Source: an uncultured Eubacteriales bacterium (lineage in GTDB: Bacteria > Bacillota > Clostridia > Oscillospirales > Oscillospiraceae). From it: DNA of 61,257 nucleotides. Both the position numbers and the translations under genes were made by a program. Within the stretch, counting starts at the first letter, position 1. Each line of letters opens with the position of its first letter. Positions 1-8,270 of the stretch are shown piece by piece. Under the pieces are notes generated by a model that saw nothing but the letters and a program-made list of their open reading frames with translations, was not told where the DNA came from and made no database searches. The stretch is from the NCBI GenBank assembly GCA_900316255.1, contig ONCI01000005.1, forward strand, positions 1 to 61,257, written 5' to 3'.

Positions 1-107
1 CTTTCGGTTTTGTCTGAGCAACTCAACCTTAATACAGGCCACTCCTATTCGCTATCCTTTTTTTCACTTAACTGTCACACATCATTGTAAACCCTACAGG
101 TTTTCTC
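1..107 (+). other. cas9 upstream region, edge of window
   Basis: This stretch holds no gene. In type II-A loci a tracrRNA usually lies just upstream of cas9, but no segment here is complementary to the CRISPR repeat. A T-run at about 57-63 could be the 3' end of an RNA transcribed from the left, possibly a tracrRNA, but no paired stem precedes it, so this is a guess. No strong promoter for cas9 is obvious. Confidence 0.3.
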
Positions 108-3100
108 ATGAAGCAAAACGGAAACGACAAGAAGACAGGCGAATACTATCTCGGTTTGGACGTTGGCACCAACTCGGTAGGCTGGGCCGTTACAGACCCG
201 GAGTATCGGGTATTGAAGTTCCACGGGAATGCCATGTGGGGCGCCCGGCTGTTTGATGAAGCGCAGGATGCCTCCGGCAGACGGAGCAGCCGCGTGGCGC
301 GGCGCCGCCTGGCCAGAAGGAACCAGCGGCTTCGGATCCTTGAACTGCTCTTCGCGGAAGAGATCGCCAAGGTCGACCCCCTGTTCCTGCGCCGCATGGA
401 AGAGAGCGCCCTGTGGCTGGACGACAAGACGGACCGCAGCTGCAGGTTTTCCCTGTTTAACGATCCCGCCTTTACAGACAAGGACTACCATCGCAGATAC
501 CCCACGATCTATCATCTCCGGCAGGAGCTGATGCAGTCTGATGAGCCGCACGATATCCGGCTGGTCTATCTTGCGCTGCACCACATTCTGAAGAGTCGGG
601 GACACTTTCTTTACGCCAATGCAGGCGACGATGGTGAGATCGTGCCTGTTGAAAAGGAGCTGGAGGAGCTGCGCCGGATCCTGGAGGAAGCATATGCCGT
701 TTCCTTCACTCTGGAGGACGAAGAAGGCTTCGTGTCCGCGCTGGCGAGAAACGACGTGGGGATCGGGGAGAAGCAAAAGCTTCTGAAAGCCGCCTGGAAC
801 GGGAAGGACGCGGAGGACGCGCCGGTCAGCTTGTCTTCCATGATCGACCTGTTGGCGGGAAAGAGCGGCGTGAAGCTATCGTCTCTGTTTGCCGATGAGA
901 GCCTTGATCACGCGGAAATCAGCAAGATTTCCCTGAAAGCCGATCTTGAGGAGCAGTTCGACCTTTTGAGTGCGGCGCTGGGTGACCGGGTGGATCTGAT
1001 CCTGCAGATGAAGGACGTCTTTGACGCGGCCAGACTCACCCAGATGCTGAGAGGCCACGCCACGCTGAGCGAGGCAAAGATTGCCCTTTACGAAAAGAAT
1101 CGGAAGGATCTGCGTCTCTTCAAAGCCTGGGTACGCAGAACGATCCCGAAACGATACAAAGAGATCTTTTCCCTGAAAAAGGAGAGGCTCAACAACTACG
1201 CCGCCTACAGCGGATATCAGAGCAAAAGCGGCAGCTATTCCTGCACCCAGGAGGCTTTCTGCAAGTATCTGAACTCCCTGATCCCCTCACAGGAGCAGGG
1301 CAAGGGAGAAATGGCGCGTATCTTCCGGGAGATTCGGGAGGGCAGCTTTCTCCAGAAGCTGAAGGGATCGGAAAACGGCGTGATCCCCTTCCAGCTTCAA
1401 CGACAGGAACTGAACGGGATCCTGGACCGGTGCGGACGCTATCTGCCCTTCCTGAACACGAAGGATGAGGACGGCTTTACCGTTTCCGACAAGATCCGGA
1501 TGACCTTTGCGTTCCGAATCCCCTACTACGTCGGCCCGCTCAACAGCAAAGCCGGGGCCTATTGGGCCGTTCGTTTTCCCGGCAAGGAGCATGCGGCGAT
1601 CACCCCCTGGAACTTCCGGAGTGTGATCGACACGGAAGCGTCCGCACGGGCGTTTATGTTCAACCTTGTCGGACGCTGCAGCTATACCGGTGAGCGGGTG
1701 CTTCCCCGAGACTCCCTGCTTTATTCCGAGTTCATGCTGCTGAACGAGCTGAATCCGCTGCGCGTCAACGGGAATCCCATCCCGCCGGAGGTCAAGCAGC
1801 GTCTGGTCCGGGACCTGTTCATGGCTTCCCGCAAGCCGGTGACCAAAAAGCAGATCCGGAACTATCTGCTGAGCGAGGGTCTGATCGGTCCCGAGGACGA
1901 GATCAGCGGTATAGACGATCGGATCAAATCCACGCTGAGATCCTATCATGATTTCCGCCCGATCCTGGAAAAGACAGGAGACGCCGAGCTTGTGGAGCAG
2001 ATCATTGAGCATGTGCTGATCTTCGGAGAAGACCGGCGGATGCTCAGAAGCTGGCTGAAAAAGATCGCGCCCATGCTGGAGGACGAGGAGCTTTCCCGGA
2101 TCTGCCGCCTGAAATACCGGGAATGGGGGCGGCTGTCCAAGGTGTTCCTGACCGGTCTGTATGACGCGGCCCCGGAGACCGGGGAAGCCCGCAGCATCAT
2201 GGACCTGCTGCGCAGCACAAACGAGAACCTGATGCAGCTTCTCTCCACCCGTTATAGCTTTGCGGATCAGGCGGAAGAGCACCGGAAAGAGCTTTTCGGA
2301 TGCGGAGAGAGCCTGGACGCACGGATGGAGAGCCTGTATCTTGCGCCTGCGGTACGCCGCAGCGTGCGCCAGACACTTCGCATCGTTGACGAGATCGTGG
2401 ATATTCGTAAAAGCGTGCCCAGGAAGATCTTCGTGGAGATGGCGCGGGACAGCGCCAAGGACATGAAGGGGAAACGCACCGAATCCCGGAAGGCCAAGCT
2501 GCTTGCCCTTTACGCTTCCTGTCGGGAGGAGAGCGCGGCCCTGCTCCCCCGGCTCCAGGAGGAGGACGAAGGACGGCTGCGCAGCGACAAGTTATATCTC
2601 TATTATTCTCAGTTCGGCAAATGCATGTATTCCGGAGAGCCCATCGATCTTGACGCGTTGATGGACGGCAGGCTCTTCGACATCGACCATATTTTCCCGC
2701 AATCGCGCATCAAGGACAACAGCCTTGACAACCGGGTGGTCGTGAAGAACACGCTGAACCGGGAGAAAACGAACGTCTATCCCATCAAGGCGGAGATCCG
2801 CACACAGATGCGCCCGTTCTGGGAGATGCTGCGCCAGAACGGCATGATCAGCCAGAAAAAGTATGACCGGCTGATCCGGCAGACGCCGCTCACAGAACAG
2901 GAACTGTCCTCCTTTGTGGCCCGGCAGCTTGTGGAGACCCAGCAATCCACCAAGGCCCTGACGCTGCTGCTGCAGGAGCGCTATGGGGACGCCACCCGCA
3001 TCGTCTTCTCCAAGGCGGGGAATGTCAGCGATTTCCGGCACGATTTTGATCTGCTCAAGTGCAGGGAGGTCAACGACCTGCACCACGCCAAGGACGCTTA

Positions 3101-4112
3101 CCTCAACATCGTGGTGGGAAATGTGTACTGCACCCGTTTTACAGACCGCTTCTTTGCCAACATCGGGAACGAGAATTACAGCCTGAACCGGGTGTTTGAA
3201 TACGACGTGCCCGGAGCCTGGGACCGAAAAGAAACCATCAAGACCGTGAAGCATTTCATGGCGAAGAACAATCCCATCGTGACGCGCATGCCGCGGGAAG
3301 TGAAGGGACAGCTCTTCGATCTGCAGCCAGTTTCAAAAGTGGAAGCTAAAATCCCCAGAAAGCAAAGCCTTCCTGCTGAGAAATATGGAGGGTATACAGG
3401 CCGTTACGCATCTTTCTTTATACTTGTGGAACATCAAAAAGGGAAAAAACGTATTCGTACTATTGAACCCGTATATCTTTATGCAAAGAGGCTATTTGAA
3501 TGCGATCCTCGAGAGTACTGCAGAAAAGAATTATCCTTACTTAATCCTGACATTATTGTCCCTATGATCCGAGTCGACTCGTTGCTTGAGCTTGACGGAA
3601 CGAGGCTTTTCATTACAGGAGGGAGTGATAGCCAAGGAGATGGGCGAGATGTCTATGACTTGTCGTCGCAGCTGATTATCGATTATGACAGGCAGAAACT
3701 GATTAGGGCCATCTTCAAGTTCATAGATCGCGCCGAGGGAAGGAAAGAAGAGATGACTCCTACTGCCTGGGATGGGATCGATGAAGAAGACCTGATAGAG
3801 CTCTACGATTGGTTCACACTTAAACTAGATGCTCCGATATATCGTGAACTCTTCGTTCAAGAGAGGGAAATGCTTGAGCAAAACCGCGAAAAATTCGAAG
3901 CTCTCTCTCCTGCTGCGAAATGTCGTATCGTTAAGCAGATTGTCTTGATGCTGCAGTGCAATGCCGTTATTCCGAATTTCACAGAGCTGTGTGGGAAAAA
4001 AGTTGGCAAACGCATTAGGAAGAATTGCAAACTGTCAGGGCTGTCATCAGCCTATCTCATCCATCAATCCGTGACCGGCCTCTATGAGCGCCGGGAAGCT
4101 CTTCTGAAATGA
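108..4112 (+). CDS. cas9: Type II-A-like CRISPR endonuclease Cas9
   Basis: This is an RNA-guided DNA endonuclease of 1334 residues, a full length for the SpCas9-like group. RuvC-I is seen in YYLGLDVGTNSVGWAV (catalytic D18), RuvC-II in IFVEMARD (E777) and RuvC-III in HHAKDAY (H992, H993, D996). The HNH domain has DIDHIFPQS (D860, catalytic H861). The C-terminus ends in the conserved LIHQSVTGLYE motif, so the PAM-interacting domain is present. The ATG at 108 gives the full RuvC-I motif; its ribosome-binding site is weak. Up to about base 3325 the gene is GC-rich (45 of 60 G+C in 2521-2580). Beyond that it drops sharply (20 of 60 in 3421-3480), and the switch falls near the RuvC-III/PAM-interacting junction. 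The CRISPR array follows after 44 bp; no adaptation genes are in the window. Confidence 0.97.
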   Translation: MKQNGNDKKTGEYYLGLDVGTNSVGWAVTDPEYRVLKFHGNAMWGARLFDEAQDASGRRSSRVARRRLARRNQRLRILELLFAEEIAKVDPLFLRRMEESALWLDDKTDRSCRFSLFNDPAFTDKDYHRRYPTIYHLRQELMQSDEPHDIRLVYLALHHILKSRGHFLYANAGDDGEIVPVEKELEELRRILEEAYAVSFTLEDEEGFVSALARNDVGIGEKQKLLKAAWNGKDAEDAPVSLSSMIDLLAGKSGVKLSSLFADESLDHAEISKISLKADLEEQFDLLSAALGDRVDLILQMKDVFDAARLTQMLRGHATLSEAKIALYEKNRKDLRLFKAWVRRTIPKRYKEIFSLKKERLNNYAAYSGYQSKSGSYSCTQEAFCKYLNSLIPSQEQGKGEMARIFREIREGSFLQKLKGSENGVIPFQLQRQELNGILDRCGRYLPFLNTKDEDGFTVSDKIRMTFAFRIPYYVGPLNSKAGAYWAVRFPGKEHAAITPWNFRSVIDTEASARAFMFNLVGRCSYTGERVLPRDSLLYSEFMLLNELNPLRVNGNPIPPEVKQRLVRDLFMASRKPVTKKQIRNYLLSEGLIGPEDEISGIDDRIKSTLRSYHDFRPILEKTGDAELVEQIIEHVLIFGEDRRMLRSWLKKIAPMLEDEELSRICRLKYREWGRLSKVFLTGLYDAAPETGEARSIMDLLRSTNENLMQLLSTRYSFADQAEEHRKELFGCGESLDARMESLYLAPAVRRSVRQTLRIVDEIVDIRKSVPRKIFVEMARDSAKDMKGKRTESRKAKLLALYASCREESAALLPRLQEEDEGRLRSDKLYLYYSQFGKCMYSGEPIDLDALMDGRLFDIDHIFPQSRIKDNSLDNRVVVKNTLNREKTNVYPIKAEIRTQMRPFWEMLRQNGMISQKKYDRLIRQTPLTEQELSSFVARQLVETQQSTKALTLLLQERYGDATRIVFSKAGNVSDFRHDFDLLKCREVNDLHHAKDAYLNIVVGNVYCTRFTDRFFANIGNENYSLNRVFEYDVPGAWDRKETIKTVKHFMAKNNPIVTRMPREVKGQLFDLQPVSKVEAKIPRKQSLPAEKYGGYTGRYASFFILVEHQKGKKRIRTIEPVYLYAKRLFECDPREYCRKELSLLNPDIIVPMIRVDSLLELDGTRLFITGGSDSQGDGRDVYDLSSQLIIDYDRQKLIRAIFKFIDRAEGRKEEMTPTAWDGIDEEDLIELYDWFTLKLDAPIYRELFVQEREMLEQNREKFEALSPAAKCRIVKQIVLMLQCNAVIPNFTELCGKKVGKRIRKNCKLSGLSSAYLIHQSVTGLYERREALLK

Positions 4113-4156
4113 GCTGGCGCATCGTCTCTATCTCCAGCATGTGCAAGCTGGATTAC

Positions 4157-4985
4157 AAAATGGATTAGTGTAATTTCAAGTGGTAGTAAAACCGTTCCAG
4201 ATGGCCGGGTCCGCGATCCCGCGTTTGAGAGTAGTGTAATTTCAAGTGGTAGTAAAACTCCGCACCTCCTGTCCGCGGTTCGCGTCCGGTTTGAGAGTAG
4301 TGTTATTTCAGGTGGTAGTAAAACCGGGTTGCCGCCGCTGCGGACCATGAACAAGTTTGAAAGTAGTGTAATTTCAAGTGGTAGTAAAACCGAGATCGCC
4401 CAGGCGATCATCAACGGCGAGTTTGAGAGTAGTGTAATTTCAAGTGGTAGTAAAACATTGTGCTGTGTAGCCCATCAGCCAAACCTCGTTTGAGAGTAGT
4501 GTTATTTCAAGTGGTAGTAAAACGACCACATGGCCGTCCAGCCCCAACACGTAGTTTGAGAGTAGTGTAATTTCAAGTGGTAGTAAAACTCAAACCACGC
4601 GCAACTGTTCAGCCGCAGAGTTTGAGAGTAGTGTAGTTTCAAGTGGTAGTAAAACACTCGTTTCGCTCTTTCAGGCGGCGGTTTTGTTTGAGAGTAGTGT
4701 AATTTCAAGTGGTAGTAAAACCTGGATCAGCGCGTCCTGGGTGTCGTCCTTGTTTGAGAGTAGTGTAATTTCAAGTGGTAGTAAAACCTGGCCTCATCCG
4801 TGGGCGGGTGGAAGTAGGTTTGAGAGTAGTGTAATTTCAAGTGGTAGTAAAACGCTTGACGCTGGCATCCTGCTCCGCAATTTGTTTGAGAGTAGTGTAA
4901 TTTCAAGTGGTAGTAAAACTGCGCCCAAGGTGTGATAATGATAGACTCGGTTTGAGAGTAGTGTAATTTCAAGTGACAAGAAAAC
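4157..4985 (+). CRISPR. Type II-A CRISPR array, 13 repeats, 12 spacers
   Basis: Thirteen 36-bp repeats begin GTTTGAGAGTAGTGTAATTT and end in TAAAAC, and resemble the Filifactor-type II-A repeat. Starts are 4157, 4223, 4289, 4355, 4421, 4488, 4554, 4620, 4686, 4752, 4818, 4884 and 4950. Spacers are 30 nt except the fifth (31 nt). The first repeat has lost its first ten bases. The last is altered near its 3' end (GTGACAAG replaces GTGGTAGT), as expected for a leader-distal terminal repeat. Interior repeats vary by single bases at 4289, 4355, 4488 and 4620. Repeat orientation, the degenerate last repeat and the following terminator all indicate rightward transcription. Only 44 bp separate cas9 from the first repeat, so no normal leader is visible. 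Spacer 1 (4193-4222) matches the resident terL gene. Confidence 0.98.
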
Positions 4986-5020
4986 CAGGAGAAAGCCAAA
5001 CGGCGATCTCCTGGTTTTTT
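4981..5020 (+). terminator. Intrinsic terminator of the CRISPR array
   Basis: A 12-bp perfect stem pairs 4981-4992 with 5007-5018 (core CCAGGAGA / TCTCCTGG) and runs into six T residues at 5015-5020. Its left arm uses the last five bases of the terminal repeat. It ends rightward transcription of the array. Confidence 0.85.
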
Positions 5021-5084
5021 ATGGGGAGAGTTCATCAATCATCTGTCTTGCGCCGGGGGCGAGATCCTTCGCTGGCGCGAAGCC

Positions 5085-5460
5085 ATGACAGGAACGGGAG
5101 GGGCAAGCCCCTCCCCTACGGGGAGACGGGGACCTCATCCACCGCAAGCGGTCCCCCTTCCCCGTGCGCGGGGAAGGCTTAGGGCCGCCGAGGGCATCTC
5201 GACGCGCGAGAAACGCGCGACGTTCCACGCTCTGCTCGGCCCCTACAACAAGACAGGCAGCGGGAGAGGACACCTCATCCGCCCCAGTGTGCGCACTGGG
5301 GCACCTTCCCCTCCAGGGGAAGGCGTTGCGGGACGTCGAGGGCGCCGTCCCCTACAGAGTTAGGCGAGCAGCGGGGCTCATTTCCCCTCTCAGTCAACCG
5401 GCGGGCGGACACGCCGGTTGACAGCTCCCCCCGAGGGGGGAGCCAAGTGGCGTGCGCTCC
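5085..5460. repeat. Non-coding cluster of palindromic intergenic repeats
   Basis: No gene is supported here. The DNA consists of G/C-rich hairpins such as GGGAGGGGCAAGCCCCTCCC (about 5097-5116). There are at least two copies of a composite repeat (about 5116-5167 and 5266-5327). Each has the box CCTCATCC, then a self-complementary arm of variable sequence, then a CTTCCCC..GGGGAAGG hairpin. Related copies recur throughout the window. ORFs across it are low-complexity artefacts. Confidence 0.7.
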
Positions 5461-5503
5461 ATTTTGGCAAGGGGGCCATTGCGGGGGACGGGCGGTCCTT
5501 TTG

Positions 5504-5682
5504 GTTTACATAATTTCTATTTCGGTTTACATATTCTGGTTTACGTAATTATATAATTTGTTTACATAATATATATGCGAAGCTCGTCGATATCGCGTTG
5601 AATATCGACGGGCTTTTCGTTTATGCATTTCGTTATTAGTTTACATAATACAAAGACATTCATCTATTTCAGTTTACATAAT
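5504..5682 (+). repeat. Six direct GTTTACATAAT repeats plus a hairpin
   Basis: Six same-strand copies of GTTTACATAAT, or one-base variants, start at 5504, 5525, 5539, 5560, 5639 and 5672. The surrounding DNA is AT-rich and unlike its GC-rich neighbours. Between the fourth and fifth copies lies a 12-bp hairpin (GCTCGTCGATAT at 5582-5593 with ATATCGACGGGC at 5602-5613, one G-T pair) followed by TTTT. Spacing of 21, 14 and 21 bp suggests repeated binding of one protein, as at transposon ends or replication and partition sites. No transposase gene remains nearby, so the role is unknown. Confidence 0.75.
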
Positions 5683-5692
5683 TTCTGTTTTT

Positions 5693-7171
5693 TTACACAC
5701 CCGCGTTGTCCGTCCGGCGGAGATGGTCCAGCTTGCGGAGCTCGCCGCGGCCGACGAGGAGGGCGATGAGAAAGGCGGCAAGGTCGGAGGCGGCCTGGAC
5801 CAGTTCGATGCCAAGCAGCGGCGCCAAGCCCAGCAGCCGCATGAGGCCCGGGAGCAGCAGCACCAGGGGTATGAAGGCCAGGCCCTGACGGGCCAGGGCC
5901 AGCAGGGTCGCCTTGCCGGTGACGCCGATGTTCTGCAGCATCATATTCAGCATCACCACCCAGGCGGTGAGGGGAAAGACCACAAGCTGGGCCCGGAAGG
6001 TGAAGGCCGCGATGTCCAGGGCCTCCGGGCTGGCGCCGGCCACCAGGTTGGTGATGGGCCGGGCGAAGACGAAGAACAGCGCTGCGATGCCCACCAGCAC
6101 CACCGAAGCCACCCGAACGCAGTACCGGAAGGAGCGGAGCACCCGGTCATAGCGCCGGGCGCCGTAGTTGAAGCCGCAGACCGGCTGGAAGCCCTGGCCG
6201 AAGCCGATGAGGGCCGAAGAGAGGAACATCATGATGCGGTTGACGCCGGTCATGGCCGCCTGGGCCGCGTCGATGAGCAGCGGGTCCACGAGATAGAGGC
6301 CGATGGCGTGGTTCAGGCTGGCGGTGGCGATGCTGGCCATGCCCTGGCGGGCCAGGGAGGGCAGGCCGCCCTTGAAGATGCCCTTGAAATAGTACATCGT
6401 GGGGGTGAAATTGCGCAGGCGGATCTTCACATTGTCGCTGCGGCCCATGCCCACGGCCAGGATGCAGAAGCTGAAGACCTGGCTGATCCCGGTGGCCAGG
6501 GCAGCGCCGGCCACGCCCATGCCCGCGCCGAAGCCCATGCGCACATTGCCGACGCCGATGGCGTCCCCGGCCTTGAAGATCAGCACCGGGTCCAGGAAGA
6601 GGTTCAGCACCGCGCCGCTGGCCAGGCCCAGCATGGAGAAGAAGGCGTTGCCCTGCATGCGCAGCTGATTGTTCATGACGATGCTGCCCATCATGAAGGG
6701 CGTGGCCAGGAGGATAAAGCGCATATAGGCCACGGTATGGCCCAGGGTGGCCGGGGTCTTGGCGCCCAGGGCGCGGGCGAAGGGCACCCGGAACAGGAGG
6801 CCCAGCACCGAGAGCACAAGGCCCAGCAGCACCGCCGAGAAGAAGCCGGTGGCGGCCATCTTCTCCGCCTCCCCAAACTCCTTGCGGCCGAAGGCCCGGG
6901 AGATGAAGTTGCCGGAGCCGTGGCCGTGGTAAAAGCCGATGGCCTGGATGATGTTCATCAGCGGCAGCACCACGCCCACCGCCGCCACCATGCTGTCCTG
7001 CTCCAGGTGGCGGACGAAGAATGTGTCCGCCAGGTTATAGAAGGAGGTCACCAGCATGCTGATGATGGTGGGGACTGCCAGGCGGTTGATCAGCTTCTCC
7101 ACCGGCTGGGTGGTCATGCGGAGATATTTTTCTTCCTTGGCGCTGTCCGGATTGCGGATCTGCTCGCTCAT
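5693..7171 (-). CDS. MATE family multidrug/cation efflux protein
   Basis: The 492-residue protein has the two-times-six transmembrane pattern of the multidrug and toxic compound extrusion family. Typical features include the N-terminal PTIISMLVTSFYNLADTFFV helix and the FGQGFQPVCGFNYGARRYDR segment in the second half. Such proteins export drugs or metabolites using Na+ or H+ gradients; the substrate cannot be predicted. The ATG at 7171 is preceded by a GGGGAG ribosome-binding site, and a TATAAT box lies upstream on the minus strand near 7205. It is divergent from the acetyltransferase gene at 7307, and the two may share the intergenic control region. Length is slightly above the usual 440-460 residues because of an N-terminal hydrophilic extension. 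Confidence 0.92.
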   Translation of the reverse strand: MSEQIRNPDSAKEEKYLRMTTQPVEKLINRLAVPTIISMLVTSFYNLADTFFVRHLEQDSMVAAVGVVLPLMNIIQAIGFYHGHGSGNFISRAFGRKEFGEAEKMAATGFFSAVLLGLVLSVLGLLFRVPFARALGAKTPATLGHTVAYMRFILLATPFMMGSIVMNNQLRMQGNAFFSMLGLASGAVLNLFLDPVLIFKAGDAIGVGNVRMGFGAGMGVAGAALATGISQVFSFCILAVGMGRSDNVKIRLRNFTPTMYYFKGIFKGGLPSLARQGMASIATASLNHAIGLYLVDPLLIDAAQAAMTGVNRIMMFLSSALIGFGQGFQPVCGFNYGARRYDRVLRSFRYCVRVASVVLVGIAALFFVFARPITNLVAGASPEALDIAAFTFRAQLVVFPLTAWVVMLNMMLQNIGVTGKATLLALARQGLAFIPLVLLLPGLMRLLGLAPLLGIELVQAASDLAAFLIALLVGRGELRKLDHLRRTDNAGV

Positions 7172-7250
7172 GGGCTGACTCTCCCCTGCTTCGTCGTTTT
7201 TTTCATTATACGACAGGAGGCGGGAAATTGCCAGCCCCGGGGCGGGAATC

Positions 7251-7279
7251 TTGCCGGGAAGGGGGAAATATGCTACAAT
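7251..7279 (+). promoter_or_regulatory. Probable sigma-70/A promoter for the acetyltransferase
   Basis: TTGCCG at 7251-7256 and TACAAT at 7274-7279 are separated by 17 bp and lie 28 bp before the downstream ATG. Confidence 0.55.
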
Positions 7280-7306
7280 ACGGGCGAAGAAAGGGGGTGC
7301 CGCACC

Positions 7307-7927
7307 ATGTCACAGGAGAAAGCCAAGGCCATCCTGGCCGCCGCGTCCCAGGCGCTGCAGCACAGCGGGCTGGAGACGGAGCGGCTGCGGCTGCGCCTGT
7401 TCCGGGAGGAGGACTTTCCCGATTTTTGCGCCTACATCCTGCAGAAGGAGCAGCAGCGCCTCAGCGGGAACGAGGAGATCGACACCGCGGAGGAGGCCCG
7501 GGAGCTCTTCGACTGGCTGCTGCACCCGCAGCATCCGCCCCTCCACTTTGCCATCGTGCTGAAGGAGGAGAACCGGGTGGTGGGCAACTTCTCCCTGGGC
7601 TACTCCCCTTTTCTGGACGCCGATCCCAGGCTTGCCGCGCGGAGAGGGCTCGCGCTGTCCTTTGTGCTGAATGAGGACTACTGGCGACGCGGGCTCATGA
7701 CCGAGCTGCTCCGCGCCGCGCTGGACTGGGTCTTCCGGGAGACGGACCTGGACTTTGTGAACACCGGGTACTTCGTCTTCAACGAGGGCTCCCGCCGGGT
7801 CCAGGACAAGGCGGGGATGCCCCCCTTCGGCAGCTTTGTCTTTGAGCGGGACGGCAAGCGGATCCCCACGGAGGAGCGGGTGCTCTTCCGGGAGGATTGG
7901 GAAGCGAAGAACGAAAACCGCACGTAA
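7307..7927 (+). CDS. GNAT family N-acetyltransferase
   Basis: This 206-residue protein resembles the RimJ/RimL-type branch of GNAT acetyltransferases. It has the opening LETERLRLRLFREEDFPDF strand-helix, a central ALSFVLNEDYWRRGLMTELL acetyl-CoA binding region, and a C-terminal NEGSRRVQDKAGM segment typical of ribosomal-protein or small-molecule N-acetyltransferases. It would transfer an acetyl group from acetyl-CoA to an amine; the substrate is unknown. The start is the ATG at 7307, with an AAGGGGG ribosome-binding site about 10 bp upstream. It is transcribed alone, away from the MATE gene. The very long ORF running through both genes on this strand is an antisense artefact of high GC content. 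Confidence 0.88.
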   Translation: MSQEKAKAILAAASQALQHSGLETERLRLRLFREEDFPDFCAYILQKEQQRLSGNEEIDTAEEARELFDWLLHPQHPPLHFAIVLKEENRVVGNFSLGYSPFLDADPRLAARRGLALSFVLNEDYWRRGLMTELLRAALDWVFRETDLDFVNTGYFVFNEGSRRVQDKAGMPPFGSFVFERDGKRIPTEERVLFREDWEAKNENRT

Positions 7928-8200
7928 GCCGCCCGCTGCGCGGGGAAGGTTGAGGCGGACGAGCGATGGTCGTCCCTGCGGCGGGAGGGCAGTGCTTCCC
8001 CCAGCGGGGGAAGCTCCCTCCAGTGCGCACACTGGAGGGTGATGAGGGAGAAGCCTCTACGATTTCCATCCGCCGGTTTTGATCCTGCCTTCTCCCTCAT
8101 CCGACATCCGCCTCGCGGGAGATCGGCGGATGCCACCTTCCCCCGCTGGGGGAAGGACAACTGGGCAAGCCCTCCCCTACGAGGGGACAGAGAAAACACA
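7928..8200. repeat. Intergenic palindromic repeats
   Basis: No gene is supported here. The stretch contains two facing copies of the composite repeat: about 7990-8060 with GCTTCCCCCAGCGGGGGAAG, and about 8090-8160 with CCTTCCCCCGCTGGGGGAAG. Each is joined to a variable self-complementary arm and a TGATGAGGGAG or CTCCCTCATCC box. Confidence 0.65.
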
Positions 8201-8201
8201 T

Positions 8202-8237
8202 AAAAAGATCCGCGGAAGTGATTCCGTGGATCTTTTT
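8202..8237. terminator. Bidirectional terminator between convergent genes
   Basis: AAAAAGATCCGCGGAA at 8202-8217 pairs with TTCCGTGGATCTTTTT at 8222-8237 around a 4-nt loop. The A-rich and T-rich flanks let it act in both directions. It sits between the rightward acetyltransferase and the leftward lpd gene. Confidence 0.85.
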
Positions 8238-8270
8238 CCTATTCGGCAGCTGATTTGCCAGGCCCTCCGC

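Noticed and set aside
1-107. tracrRNA upstream of cas9
   Set aside because: No anti-repeat is present in these 107 bases; the T-run alone is not enough.
4259-4288. Spacer 2 against bases 24359-24371 (TCCGCACCTCC)
   Set aside because: Only about 11-12 consecutive bases agree, which is within chance for GC-rich sequence.
4788-4817. Spacer 10 against gcvPB near 10270 (GTGGGCGGGTG)
   Set aside because: An 11-base match without extension was judged to be chance.
4684-4935. Small ORFs across the CRISPR array
   Set aside because: They translate the repeats (periodic SSVISSGSKT) and are not genes.
5723-7927. 734-residue plus-strand ORF covering the MATE gene and the acetyltransferase
   Set aside because: Its first two-thirds are antisense to MATE. 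Only the part from 7307 is a real gene with its own ribosome-binding site.
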